Part shown: one piece after another, positions 1 to 6,370 of the stretch
How the letters are laid out: each line of letters starts with the position of its first letter
How positions within the stretch are numbered: position 1 is the stretch's first letter
Assembly (NCBI GenBank): GCA_014377155.1
Contig: JACMQD010000032.1
Span: 1 to 6,957 of the forward strand
DNA: 6,957 bases
DNA from: Herminiimonas sp.
Lineage (GTDB): Bacteria > Pseudomonadota > Gammaproteobacteria > Burkholderiales > Burkholderiaceae
Reading direction: 5' to 3'
The notes under the pieces: model-generated
What the model was told of the DNA's origin: nothing
Databases searched by the model: none
The model's input: only the letters and a program-made list of their open reading frames with translations
Program-made: the position numbers and the translations under genes

Positions 1-255
1 CAGGACGTGGGCATTGGTGAGCACCGTCGAGCCATCGCCGACGGCAAACCCGGTACCGAAGAATGCGATCGCCGGGCTGCGGGTCTTCATCTGGGTGGCA
101 ATGGCGACCACCGATGGCTTGACGGTGACCACCGTCTGCGTCAGATCGGCGGCAGATGCGGCGGCGAGCGGCGCCGTGCAAAAAACGGCACAGACGATTC
201 CGCGCACGGCAGATCGCACGGGAGCGCTCAAGTACTGCCGGCCATCAACGAACAT
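1..255 (-). CDS. Secreted trypsin-like (S1C/DegP-type) serine protease, N-terminal part
   Basis: This reading frame is open from an ATG at 255 to the left edge of the window (85 codons, no stop), so only the N-terminus is visible. Residues 13-36 look like a signal peptide: basic residues R14 and R18, a hydrophobic core, then an Ala-rich stretch with likely cleavage around A35-D37. After it comes a segment typical of the first beta-barrel of trypsin-fold proteases: FFGTGFAV at residues 65-72, then TNAHV at 80-84, where H83 is the expected catalytic His. The Asp and Ser of the triad would lie beyond the edge. The ATG overlaps the end of prsR by 11 nt, which suggests translational coupling. No strong Shine-Dalgarno is visible, and GTG at codon 13 is an alternative start that would give a more usual signal peptide length. 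Periplasmic location and protease activity are inferred; a non-catalytic homologue cannot be excluded. Confidence 0.8.
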   Translation of the reverse strand, partial: MFVDGRQYLSAPVRSAVRGIVCAVFCTAPLAAASAADLTQTVVTVKPSVVAIATQMKTRSPAIAFFGTGFAVGDGSTVLTNAHVL

Positions 256-1597
256 TGTGACGCGTCATCAGATCATAGAGCGTCGGCCGACTAATCCCGA
301 GCAACTCCGCTGCCTTTGCGACATTGCCGTCCGAGCGCGCGATGGCCCGTATGATTGCCTGGTGCTCGGCCTGGTCGCGCACCTGGCGCAGGTTCATCGG
401 TTCTTCGACGGCATCGACGGCAGTCAGTCCCAGGTCGTCGACGCTGATCTGTGGGCCATCGGCCATGATGACGGCGCGCTTGATGCAGTTTTCCATTTCG
501 CGCACATTGCCGGGCCATTGATGGGCTTCGATCTGGACCAGCGCTTCGGGACTAAAATTGAGCGAGGAACGGCCTTCCTTGGCGCTGAACTTGTTCTTGA
601 AAAAATGCGCCAGCAGCGCTGCGTCGCCGATCCGCTCGCGCAGCGGCGGAATCGTGACAACGATTTCGCTCAGGCGGTAGTAAAGGTCTTCCCGGAAGCG
701 ACCGGCGAGCGCCAGTTCGTTCAGCTTTTGGTGGGTCGCGCAAACGATGCGCACATCCACCGGTATCTCGACCCTGCCGCCGACCCGCTCGATCACCCGC
801 TCCTGCAGGAAGCGCAACAGCTTTGCCTGCAACGCCATCGGCAGGTCGCCGACCTCGTCGAGAAAGAACGTGCCGCCGCTGGCCATTTCGACCTTGCCGA
901 GGGTCTGCTTTACCGCGCCCGTGAAGGCGCCCTTTTCATAACCGAACAATTCGCTCTCGAGCAGATTCTCTGGAATCGCGGCACAGTTGATGGCGACGAA
1001 GCGCTTGTCGCGCCGCGGGCTGAATTCATGCAGCGCCCGCGCGAGTACCTCCTTGCCGGTTCCGCTCTCACCCAGCAGCATGACCGTGGCCGAGGATGAC
1101 GCGACTTTTTCGATGCTGCGGCAGACCTTCAGCATGGCGGGGTCGCGGCTGATCAATCCGCTCACGGGTGAATCAGCATGGCTTTGCAGCAAATGCCGAT
1201 TCCTCAGTTGTAGGGCGTGCAGGTAGAACGCGCGTTGCACGACCAGCGCAAGCATGTCGTCGTCGAAGGGCTTCTGATGAAAATCGTAGGCGCCCATTCC
1301 GATGGCCTTCACCGCGTTTTCATGGTCCTGGTTGCCGGTCAGGACGATCAGCTTCGTGTCCGGCGCCAAGGCCAGGATTTCCTGCAGGGTCGCTAGGCCT
1401 TCGGTGGCGCCGTCCGGGTCCGGCGGCAAGCCGAGATCCATCGTCACCACTGCCGGCTCGTGGCGCCGCACCTGCGCCAGCGCCGCCTCGCGATCGCCCG
1501 CGACCACCACGTCGTACGCATCGAAACTCCAGCGCAACTGCTTCTGCAAGCCCGGATCATCTTCGATGATCAACAACTTCTGTTTTTCCTGGGTCAC
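245..1597 (-). CDS. prsR: PrsR-type sigma54-dependent response regulator of the PEP-CTERM/EPS system
   Basis: This NtrC-like regulator has 450 residues from the GTG at 1597. Residues 7-125 form a receiver domain with acidic pocket E12/D13/D14, phosphoacceptor D54, T87 and K109. Residues about 147-375 form an AAA+ domain with Walker A GESGTGKE (176-183), the sigma54-contacting GAFTGA loop (223-228) and Walker B FFLDEVGD (244-251). The C-terminus (about 408-450) is a Fis-type helix-turn-helix. A PPDPDG insertion follows D54, as I recall for the PEP-CTERM regulator family (TIGR02915). An in-frame ATG at 1645 would add 16 residues and overlap prsK. I prefer GTG 1597 because GAGAGGA lies 5 nt upstream and the protein then begins just before the receiver domain. 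The gene follows prsK by 28 nt, and PrsK is the expected phosphodonor. With intact phosphorylation, ATPase and GAFTGA motifs it should activate RpoN promoters of EPS and PEP-CTERM genes. Targets are inferred. Confidence 0.95.
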   Translation of the reverse strand: MTQEKQKLLIIEDDPGLQKQLRWSFDAYDVVVAGDREAALAQVRRHEPAVVTMDLGLPPDPDGATEGLATLQEILALAPDTKLIVLTGNQDHENAVKAIGMGAYDFHQKPFDDDMLALVVQRAFYLHALQLRNRHLLQSHADSPVSGLISRDPAMLKVCRSIEKVASSSATVMLLGESGTGKEVLARALHEFSPRRDKRFVAINCAAIPENLLESELFGYEKGAFTGAVKQTLGKVEMASGGTFFLDEVGDLPMALQAKLLRFLQERVIERVGGRVEIPVDVRIVCATHQKLNELALAGRFREDLYYRLSEIVVTIPPLRERIGDAALLAHFFKNKFSAKEGRSSLNFSPEALVQIEAHQWPGNVREMENCIKRAVIMADGPQISVDDLGLTAVDAVEEPMNLRQVRDQAEHQAIIRAIARSDGNVAKAAELLGISRPTLYDLMTRHNVR

Positions 1598-1602
1598 GGT
1601 AA

Positions 1603-1609
1603 TCCTCTC
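1603..1609 (-). promoter_or_regulatory. Ribosome binding site deciding the GTG start of prsR
   Basis: GAGAGGA on the minus strand is followed by a 5-nt spacer and GTG at 1597-1595. It sits between the prsK stop (1628-1626) and that GTG. It favours the GTG over the upstream in-frame ATG at 1645, which lies inside prsK. Confidence 0.7.
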
Positions 1610-1625
1610 GCGTTCAGTGACCGCT

Positions 1626-3734
1626 TCACGCGATCGCAGGTTCAATCGGTGACGCGGGATGCGGGGCCGCCGGTTGCTGCCTCACATGCAGGGGCAGGAT
1701 GATGCGAAACGTCGTGCCGCCCGGTTGCTGGCTCATCACTTCGACCCGACCGCCGAGTTCCTGCACGTACTCCCGGCTCTCGAAGACGCCGATACCCATG
1801 CCGGCCGACTTGGTCGTTTCGAACGGCTTGAACAGGCGCTCGCGCATGAATACCTCGCTCATGCCGGCACCGGTATCGACGCACTCGACCACCAGTTCAT
1901 CATGCCAGCGCAACAGTCGGACCAGCACACTGCCGTCGCGCGGCGTCGCCTCGATCGCGTTCTGGACCAGGTGGCCGATGACCCGCTCGAGCCGCGCCGG
2001 ATGCGCCATCACGGTCAGGTCGGCATCCAGTATCTCCAGCACCGGATGCGGCTCGGTTGCCATTTTCGCTGCGATCACCTTCTGCAGCAGTTTATCCATT
2101 TGCAAGCGTACGGGTGTTTCCATCGCCGAACTGCGTGCCAGTTTTTGCAACAACAACTTCATCTTTTGTACCGAGAGATCAACGGTCTCCAGCATGTCCT
2201 TCTGGAATTCAGGATTGTCCTTGTGCTTTTCCGCATTCGACACCAGCAGCGACAATTGGGACACAAGATTTTTCAGGTCATGCACGATGAAGGTCGACAT
2301 CCGGTTAAAGGATTCGAACTGCCGCGCCACCATCAATGCATTGGCCGACTCTTGCTGGGCAAGATAACTGGCGGCCTGACTACCGGCGATCTTCAACAGG
2401 TCGGTTACTTCCCAGTTCAACTTGATACTGCTGCGCGACGGAGCCAGCACGATGAAGCCGCACAGTTCGTTTCGCAGGATCAGCGGCACCACCAGCCATG
2501 CGCCATCCATTGCGGCCAGCCAAGGTGGCAGCGACAAGCCTTCGTATTGCTCGGGAATCAGCTTGAATTCGCCCAGATCGATGACCCACTGCCGGCCCTC
2601 GAGAAATTGGCAGAACGCCGAATCGAGCGGTTCTGCCGCATCGCCCAGCGCCACGTTCAGGGAGGCGGCGAGTTCGTGCTTGCCGGATTCGCGGCTCAGG
2701 AACAATGCGCCGCCGGTACTTTCGACCAGTGCAGCCACGGCCTGCAGCGCGCGGTCGCCGATCGCGGGGCCATCATTGGACAGGATGCGGGTGAAACGCA
2801 GCCACTCTTCGCGATAATCGTAGCCGTAACTGTAGAAGTGCTTGCTGATGACCACCTTCAGCCAAGCGCGGAAGGTACCTGAAAACAGGACCGTCATCAG
2901 CAAGGTGAGCGCACCAAACAGGAAGGCGCCCTGCATGACCGTACCCCAGCTGCCGCCGAAGTAACGCAGGTAGTAGCCGGCGGCTGCCATCGCCAAGAGG
3001 TAGAGCGCAGAGCCGAACAAGGTCACCGAGTGGAACAGCACGCGGCGCGACACCGACAGACCGAGCGACCATTGCGGATTGCGCGCTGCCGACAACGCCA
3101 GAAGTGGCACCGTGAGGGCATTGACGGCGCCCCGCGCAATCCAGATTTCAGCGTTCATTGCACGAAACAGCATGGCGTCGCTGAAGAGATAGAAATCGTA
3201 CGCGAACAAGCCGCCGATGCCCATGCAGGCAAACTTGACACCCCAGCGTTCTTGCGCCGCGCAATTCCGATAGACCTGCTCGACCAGCAACATGCCGACC
3301 ACCGCAATGACGATCGGGCCGAAGATGCTCGCGCCGAACACCAGCAGCCCCGTGGCTTCGACGACGTCGGCATAGAGCAGCAGCTTGATCATCGCCATCG
3401 ATGCATACAGCAAGAGGATGGCCGCCATCGCCGGTTTCAGGTTTCCCAAGCCGCCCCCGAGCGCCTCGTCCCGGAACGGACCGACGAAGCGTGCCAGCAG
3501 ATAGGTCCAGGCAGCGTCCCGAAGCAGCTCCAGCAACTCCGAGGCGATAGAGATCGGATGTCCGGACAAGGCATTGAAGGCGATCGTCGCGGCCCACGCC
3601 ATGGTAAGCAGGCTGGCAATTGAGCAGGCGACGCCGCCGGTCGGACTGCGCCAGCGCGTGAGCAACAGCATCGAAAAAATCAGGAAGGCTGCCGCGCAGG
3701 CGGCGTAGCTATAGAAGGTGATCGTGATTAGCAT
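1626..3734 (-). CDS. prsK: PrsK-type membrane sensor histidine kinase of the PEP-CTERM/EPS system
   Basis: This 702-residue kinase is the probable partner of PrsR. The N-terminal 290 residues hold about eight hydrophobic segments (near 5-25, 35-56, 100-121, 129-151, 165-189, 198-216, 232-256 and 265-287) joined by short loops, so there is no large periplasmic sensor domain. Residues about 317-460 look like a GAF domain. The catalytic core is complete: H box with H485 in HDLKNL, N box with N592 in QNAIEA, G1 box DTGAGM (620-625), F box LFKPFETTK (634-642) and G2 box GMGIGVF (645-651). The C-terminal tail after residue 681 is Pro/Ala-rich. Length and order match the PrsK family (TIGR02916, from memory). 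The ATG start has AGGGG at 3748-3744, 9 nt upstream. It begins 32 nt after the sugar transferase stop and ends 28 nt before prsR, so the genes are probably co-transcribed. The signal sensed is unknown; a membrane or EPS-intermediate cue is speculation. Confidence 0.95.
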   Translation of the reverse strand: MLITITFYSYAACAAAFLIFSMLLLTRWRSPTGGVACSIASLLTMAWAATIAFNALSGHPISIASELLELLRDAAWTYLLARFVGPFRDEALGGGLGNLKPAMAAILLLYASMAMIKLLLYADVVEATGLLVFGASIFGPIVIAVVGMLLVEQVYRNCAAQERWGVKFACMGIGGLFAYDFYLFSDAMLFRAMNAEIWIARGAVNALTVPLLALSAARNPQWSLGLSVSRRVLFHSVTLFGSALYLLAMAAAGYYLRYFGGSWGTVMQGAFLFGALTLLMTVLFSGTFRAWLKVVISKHFYSYGYDYREEWLRFTRILSNDGPAIGDRALQAVAALVESTGGALFLSRESGKHELAASLNVALGDAAEPLDSAFCQFLEGRQWVIDLGEFKLIPEQYEGLSLPPWLAAMDGAWLVVPLILRNELCGFIVLAPSRSSIKLNWEVTDLLKIAGSQAASYLAQQESANALMVARQFESFNRMSTFIVHDLKNLVSQLSLLVSNAEKHKDNPEFQKDMLETVDLSVQKMKLLLQKLARSSAMETPVRLQMDKLLQKVIAAKMATEPHPVLEILDADLTVMAHPARLERVIGHLVQNAIEATPRDGSVLVRLLRWHDELVVECVDTGAGMSEVFMRERLFKPFETTKSAGMGIGVFESREYVQELGGRVEVMSQQPGGTTFRIILPLHVRQQPAAPHPASPIEPAIA

Positions 3735-3766
3735 CGCGACGGACCCCTGCCGGCGGCCAGCATGAT

Positions 3767-5161
3767 TTACTGGCCCTTGCCGAAAATGACGACCTGGAGT
3801 GTATCGATCAGGATCAGCATGTCCAGGAACAGGCTGTTGTTCTTTACGTAGTACAGGTCATATTGCAGTTTTTGAATCGAGTCTTCCACCGAGGCGCCGT
3901 ACTGATAGCGCACTTGCGCTAGGCCGGTGATGCCCGGCTTGATGCTGTGGCGGGCGTTATAGAACGGCACGTCCTGGCAAAGCTGCTTGACGAAGAACGG
4001 CCGCTCTGGACGCGGTCCGACGAAGCTCATGTCGCCTTTCAGCACGTTCAGGATCTGTGGCAGTTCGTCGATGCGCAATTTTCGAATGACACGACCGACC
4101 CGTGTCGTGCGCGGATCATCCGAGGCAGCCCACTGCGGCTTGCCGGCTTTCTCCGCATTGTTGGTCATGCTGCGGAATTTCAGGACTATGAAGGTCTTAC
4201 CGTTCAGGCCAACCCGTTCCTGTTGATAGAACACCGGCGCACCGTCTTCGATAAAGATCAGTAAGCCCGTGATCAGCATCGCAGGCAACGACACCAGGAA
4301 GATCACCAGACTGACCACAATATCGAAAAAGCGCTTGCCGATCGTTCGCAGGAAGCTCTGATCGAAGCCGGTGCCGAAAACGAGCCAGCTCGGCTGCAAT
4401 GAATCGACACGAATCTGATTGGCTTCGCGCTCGAAAAACGATGCCGCATCGATGACCTTTATGCCGTTCAATTTGCACTCCAATAATTCCTGGATCGGGA
4501 AGCCTCCGCTACGACGGTTGGTCACCGACACGATGATTTCACCCGCGTTGAATCTTTTGGCAAGCGAGACTAGCGACTGGCCGGCCGGCAGGATGGATGC
4601 CGCGGGAACGCAGCAAACTTCGCCCGTCATCGGCACGAAGCCCATGATCCGGTACTTGTGGTACTGGAAGTTATGCATCGCAAGATTTCCACACTCGCGA
4701 GCAAGCGCCCCGGCACCGAGGAAGATGATGCGCGACTCCAGAAGCTTTGATTCCGACGATTTGAAGAACAGAATCCTGCCGACCATAATGCCAACGGCTG
4801 CGACGATCACGACGATGCCAAGTGTGCCGCGGCCGAGAAGCAGATCCGGCATCAGGTAGAAGACTAGCGTCATGATGGCGAAACTTAGTGCACTTGCCGG
4901 CATCAGGCGCAGGAACGTATTGCGAAAGCCCTCGCGAAAACTGAACTTGTACATTCCAAGGGCGCTCATGCTAAACAGCATCGACAAGGTGTAAGCGAGT
5001 GCCGTCACGAAGAAGTGTTCGTTGTCTTTTGAAAACGGAAAGGTTCCACCCGAGAACCGCAAGGCAGCGCCGACATAGGTCGAGGCCAAAAGGATGATCA
5101 ACTCGGCGAGTAGAAGTCCTGACACGACTTTGGACACCGAATGATTGAAAATCCTTAACAA
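3767..5161 (-). CDS. epsB: XrtA/PEP-CTERM-associated polyprenyl-phosphate sugar-1-phosphate transferase (EpsB-like)
   Basis: This 464-residue membrane enzyme should transfer a sugar-1-phosphate from a nucleotide sugar to undecaprenyl phosphate, the first step of EPS repeat-unit assembly. Hydrophobic segments lie near residues 12-34, 50-71, 84-104 and 113-133. A Rossmann-like segment begins with IIFLGAGALA (145-154). The bacterial sugar transferase domain fills residues 275-464, with a re-entrant or TM helix at about 279-305, ERVGLNGK (315-322), KFRSM (328-332), the catalytic-type Asp-Glu dyad in IDELPQ (D365, E366) and GDMSFVGPRPE (376-386). Layout and size match TIGR03013 (from memory). The frame stays open back to a GTG at 5257, but I start it at TTG 5161: GGGAG lies 6 nt upstream, and family members begin at the equivalent of LLRIFNH. 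It heads the unit epsB-prsK-prsR-protease. The sugar substrate cannot be read from sequence. The symbol follows family usage and varies between genomes. Confidence 0.92.
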   Translation of the reverse strand: MLRIFNHSVSKVVSGLLLAELIILLASTYVGAALRFSGGTFPFSKDNEHFFVTALAYTLSMLFSMSALGMYKFSFREGFRNTFLRLMPASALSFAIMTLVFYLMPDLLLGRGTLGIVVIVAAVGIMVGRILFFKSSESKLLESRIIFLGAGALARECGNLAMHNFQYHKYRIMGFVPMTGEVCCVPAASILPAGQSLVSLAKRFNAGEIIVSVTNRRSGGFPIQELLECKLNGIKVIDAASFFEREANQIRVDSLQPSWLVFGTGFDQSFLRTIGKRFFDIVVSLVIFLVSLPAMLITGLLIFIEDGAPVFYQQERVGLNGKTFIVLKFRSMTNNAEKAGKPQWAASDDPRTTRVGRVIRKLRIDELPQILNVLKGDMSFVGPRPERPFFVKQLCQDVPFYNARHSIKPGITGLAQVRYQYGASVEDSIQKLQYDLYYVKNNSLFLDMLILIDTLQVVIFGKGQ

Positions 5162-5167
5162 GTAATA

Positions 5168-5172
5168 CTCCC
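5168..5172 (-). promoter_or_regulatory. Ribosome binding site deciding the TTG start of epsB
   Basis: GGGAG on the minus strand is followed by the 6-nt spacer TATTAC and TTG at 5161-5159. No ATG lies in frame between here and the end of the open frame. The only upstream candidate, GTG at 5257, sits inside a palindrome and would add 32 residues without family character. Confidence 0.65.
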
Positions 5173-5235
5173 GAGTGCTATGGCGCGGCGCGTCAAAAAG
5201 AATGTGTGGCAGTGAAAAACCGCATGTATGGGGCT

Positions 5236-5244
5236 CACTGAGTG
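5236..5244. repeat. Short dyad CACT-G-AGTG upstream of epsB
   Basis: CACTGAGTG is a perfect 4+4 dyad around a single base. The related core CACGAGTG lies at 5255-5262, about 18.5 bp away centre to centre. Together they could be paired operator sites, but no regulator is identified. Confidence 0.3.
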
Positions 5245-5251
5245 GGAATGA

Positions 5252-5265
5252 GGGCACGAGTGCCC
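5252..5265. repeat. Palindrome GGGCAC-GA-GTGCCC upstream of epsB
   Basis: Perfect 6-bp arms flank a 2-bp centre, about 95 bp upstream of the epsB TTG start. As RNA on the minus strand it could form a GGGCA/UGCCC stem with a 4-nt loop, but no U tract follows, so it is not a terminator. A protein-binding operator is the simpler reading. Confidence 0.4.
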
Positions 5266-5399
5266 CGGGTACAACAGATTTGCTTGCGAACCGATTTGAC
5301 CGAAACCCCGGATCGGGCCGAGGCTACCCGCGCTATCGATCACCTGCGCCGACCGGCGGCCTGCGACGCGGGGTCGGACAAAACGATCACACGAATTCG

Positions 5400-6032
5400 C
5401 TAGAAAAAACTTTCTGGAATGACAAGTACGTCGCCTGGTCGCATTGGCGTGTTGGCCGAAACGTCACCCTGCTTGATCAAATCGTTCAAACGAACGCCAA
5501 AGCTCTTTTGCTTACCATCGACGACACGGATGATGCTGGCCTTGTTGCCTGAAGCAAATTCCGTAATGCCACCGACCGCAATCACCACATCCATCAGGGA
5601 CATATCCTGCTTGTAAGGCAAGGCTTGCGGCTTCGCCGCCTGGCCAATCACACGAATCTGCTCGGAAAAGGGGCCGATGAACCCGGTAACGATAACTGTC
5701 ACGACCGGTTGCTGGATATACTTGCCCAGCACTTTTTCGATATCGCGTGCTAACTGGGTTGCAGTTTTGCCGCTCGCGGGTAGGTCTTCTACCAATGGCG
5801 TCGTGATCTTGCCGTCGGGTCGGACCGGAACACTTTGCGAGACTTCCGGATTTCGCCACACATTGATGCTCACCGTATCCCCAGGGCCTATCAGGTAGTC
5901 ATGTGGGACGACGACGGACGTGTCGTTTAGAGGTGGGTTCGCATTCGTTGCGCAACCAGAAAAAAACACGACAGAAAGGCCCGCCATGACAAGCAGCCAG
6001 CGCTGCATGCCGTTAAGTTTCAAAGGTTTCAC
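5400..6032 (-). CDS. epsE: XrtA/PEP-CTERM-type exopolysaccharide export lipoprotein (Wza/OPX-like)
   Basis: This 210-residue lipoprotein should act in outer-membrane export of the EPS chain. Residues 1-27 form a lipoprotein signal: basic start, hydrophobic core about 12-24, then FSGC with C27 as the lipidated residue. A28 at +2 suits outer-membrane sorting. A polysaccharide-export domain covers about 44-116, with DYLIGPGD (45-52), NVWR (57-60) and VRPDGKITTPL (69-79). A SLBB-like segment covers about 124-205, with RVIG (126-129), LMDVVIAVGG and PGDVLVIPE near the C-terminus. It is much shorter than Wza (about 380 residues) and lacks its C-terminal outer-membrane helix region, as is usual for the short PEP-CTERM export family (TIGR03027, from memory). 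Start is GTG 6032: AAGGA lies 7 nt upstream, and the next ATG (codon 9) would cut the signal's basic region. It is divergent from epsF and 238 nt before epsB on the same strand. Confidence 0.93.
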   Translation of the reverse strand: MKPLKLNGMQRWLLVMAGLSVVFFSGCATNANPPLNDTSVVVPHDYLIGPGDTVSINVWRNPEVSQSVPVRPDGKITTPLVEDLPASGKTATQLARDIEKVLGKYIQQPVVTVIVTGFIGPFSEQIRVIGQAAKPQALPYKQDMSLMDVVIAVGGITEFASGNKASIIRVVDGKQKSFGVRLNDLIKQGDVSANTPMRPGDVLVIPESFF

Positions 6033-6039
6033 GTAAATT

Positions 6040-6050
6040 TCCTTTTTTTT
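6040..6050 (-). promoter_or_regulatory. A8 tract and ribosome binding site of epsE
   Basis: On the minus strand a run of eight A (6050-6043) runs directly into AAGGA (6044-6040), followed by 7 nt and the GTG start at 6032. The Shine-Dalgarno supports this start. The A run could aid ribosome loading or vary in length by slippage, but it lies outside the reading frame. Confidence 0.55.
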
Positions 6051-6118
6051 CTAATGTTGATAGTGCATTTAAACAACAAAACAGAGTCTACCTTCGGTAT
6101 TTTAATCAGAGCGCACTT

Positions 6119-6153
6119 AACAGGATGTTAACGATGGTGTCTTTAATCCTGTT
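6119..6153. repeat. Inverted repeat AACAGGAT-N19-ATCCTGTT with nested dyad
   Basis: Perfect 8-bp arms lie at 6119-6126 and 6146-6153. The left arm overlaps a second perfect dyad, TTAACA-GGA-TGTTAA (6117-6131). If epsE is transcribed from the AT-rich box near 6168-6173, the larger repeat falls in the epsE leader RNA, where it could form a stem; as DNA it could be an operator. No T tract follows on either strand. Confidence 0.5.
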
Positions 6154-6167
6154 CTGAGTTGACTTAT

Positions 6168-6196
6168 TTTATACTAACGCCGTGCACCTGAATAAA
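6168..6196 (-). promoter_or_regulatory. Possible weak sigma70 promoter for epsE
   Basis: On the minus strand TATAAA (6173-6168) matches five of six bases of the -10 consensus. A weak TTTATT (6196-6191, three of six) lies 17 nt upstream as -35. The predicted start near 6161 would give a leader of about 130 nt. The same bases contain TATACT on the plus strand (6170-6175), so direction is ambiguous. Confidence 0.25.
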
Positions 6197-6216
6197 CACG
6201 CGAGTGCTTGGAACGC

Positions 6217-6244
6217 AAAATTTTCATTCTGCACGGAAAATTTT
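6217..6244. repeat. Two AAAATTTT octamers 20 bp apart
   Basis: The self-complementary AAAATTTT occurs at 6217-6224 and again at 6237-6244, a spacing of 20 bp, close to two helical turns. The second copy is enclosed by the CTGCAC/GTGCAG dyad. Phased A/T tracts of this kind bend DNA and may mark binding of an architectural protein such as IHF or H-NS; that role is inferred. Confidence 0.4.
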
Positions 6245-6251
6245 GGTGCAG
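6229..6251. repeat. Inverted repeat CTGCAC-N11-GTGCAG, candidate enhancer-binding site
   Basis: Perfect 6-bp arms (6229-6234 and 6246-6251) flank an 11-bp centre that includes AAAATTTT. The centre lies about 100 bp upstream of the start predicted for the sigma54-like site at 6315-6330. NtrC-type activators commonly bind dyads at about that distance. A further GTGCAC lies at 6182-6187. Assignment to PrsR is a guess from context. Confidence 0.4.
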
Positions 6252-6314
6252 CCGTGGTCTCTCTTCTCGGGCATAAATTGCCTCGAAAAGTAGGAGTTAG
6301 TATACGGACCCCAT

Positions 6315-6330
6315 CGGTAGCAAAATTGCA
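6315..6330 (+). promoter_or_regulatory. Candidate sigma54 (-24/-12) promoter for epsF
   Basis: CGGTAGC-AAAA-TTGCA has the strict GG-N10-GC spacing (GG 6316-6317, GC 6328-6329) and a perfect TTGCA -12 element. The -24 element is only partly like TGGCACG. The predicted start is near 6341, giving an epsF leader of about 150 nt. It is the best such match I found by eye in either intergenic region, and PrsR nearby has the sigma54-contact loop. Confidence 0.35.
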
Positions 6331-6370
6331 ACGTCTTGGTGGGCGTTACGAATGAGTCCGGTACAATTGC

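Larger units (their letters stand above)
5162..5399. other. Non-coding gap between epsE and epsB, probable leader/promoter of epsB-prsK-prsR
   Basis: These 238 nt separate the epsE stop from the TTG start of epsB. Both neighbours read on the minus strand. The short open frames crossing it have no family features. It contains the dyads listed separately at 5236-5265 and a GC-rich dyad CGCCG-GT-CGGCG (minus strand, plus-strand positions about 5350-5361) without a following T tract, so I do not call a terminator. I found no convincing sigma70 -35/-10 pair and no GG-N10-GC sigma54 site with a good -12 element. An epsB promoter here is inferred from gap length only. Confidence 0.4.

Noticed and set aside
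14..1099. 361-codon open frame on the plus strand
   Set aside because: It lies opposite prsR and the protease start, shows no domain or signal, and is explained by third-position GC bias of the genes on the minus strand.
1659..2882. 407-codon open frame on the plus strand
   Set aside because: It is antisense to prsK, whose kinase motifs are complete. The translated product is His/Gln/Arg-rich, as expected of a shadow frame.
5162..5257. N-terminal extension of epsB to GTG 5257
   Set aside because: The added 32 residues do not resemble the family N-terminus, the GTG sits inside a palindrome, and TTG 5161 has a better ribosome binding site.
5155..5343. 62-codon minus-strand frame upstream of epsB
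   Set aside because: It overlaps the epsB start in another phase and has no recognisable features.
5350..5361. GC-rich dyad after epsE as a terminator
   Set aside because: No T tract follows on the minus strand, so it lacks the second half of a rho-independent terminator.
5175..5552. 125-codon plus-strand frame spanning the epsE-epsB gap
   Set aside because: Half of it is antisense to epsE, it has no family features, and no ribosome binding site decides its start.
6159..6187. TTGACT as -35 of a plus-strand sigma70 promoter
   Set aside because: The hexamer is good, but at 17-nt spacing the -10 position reads GTGCAC, and TATACT at 6170 is far too close.
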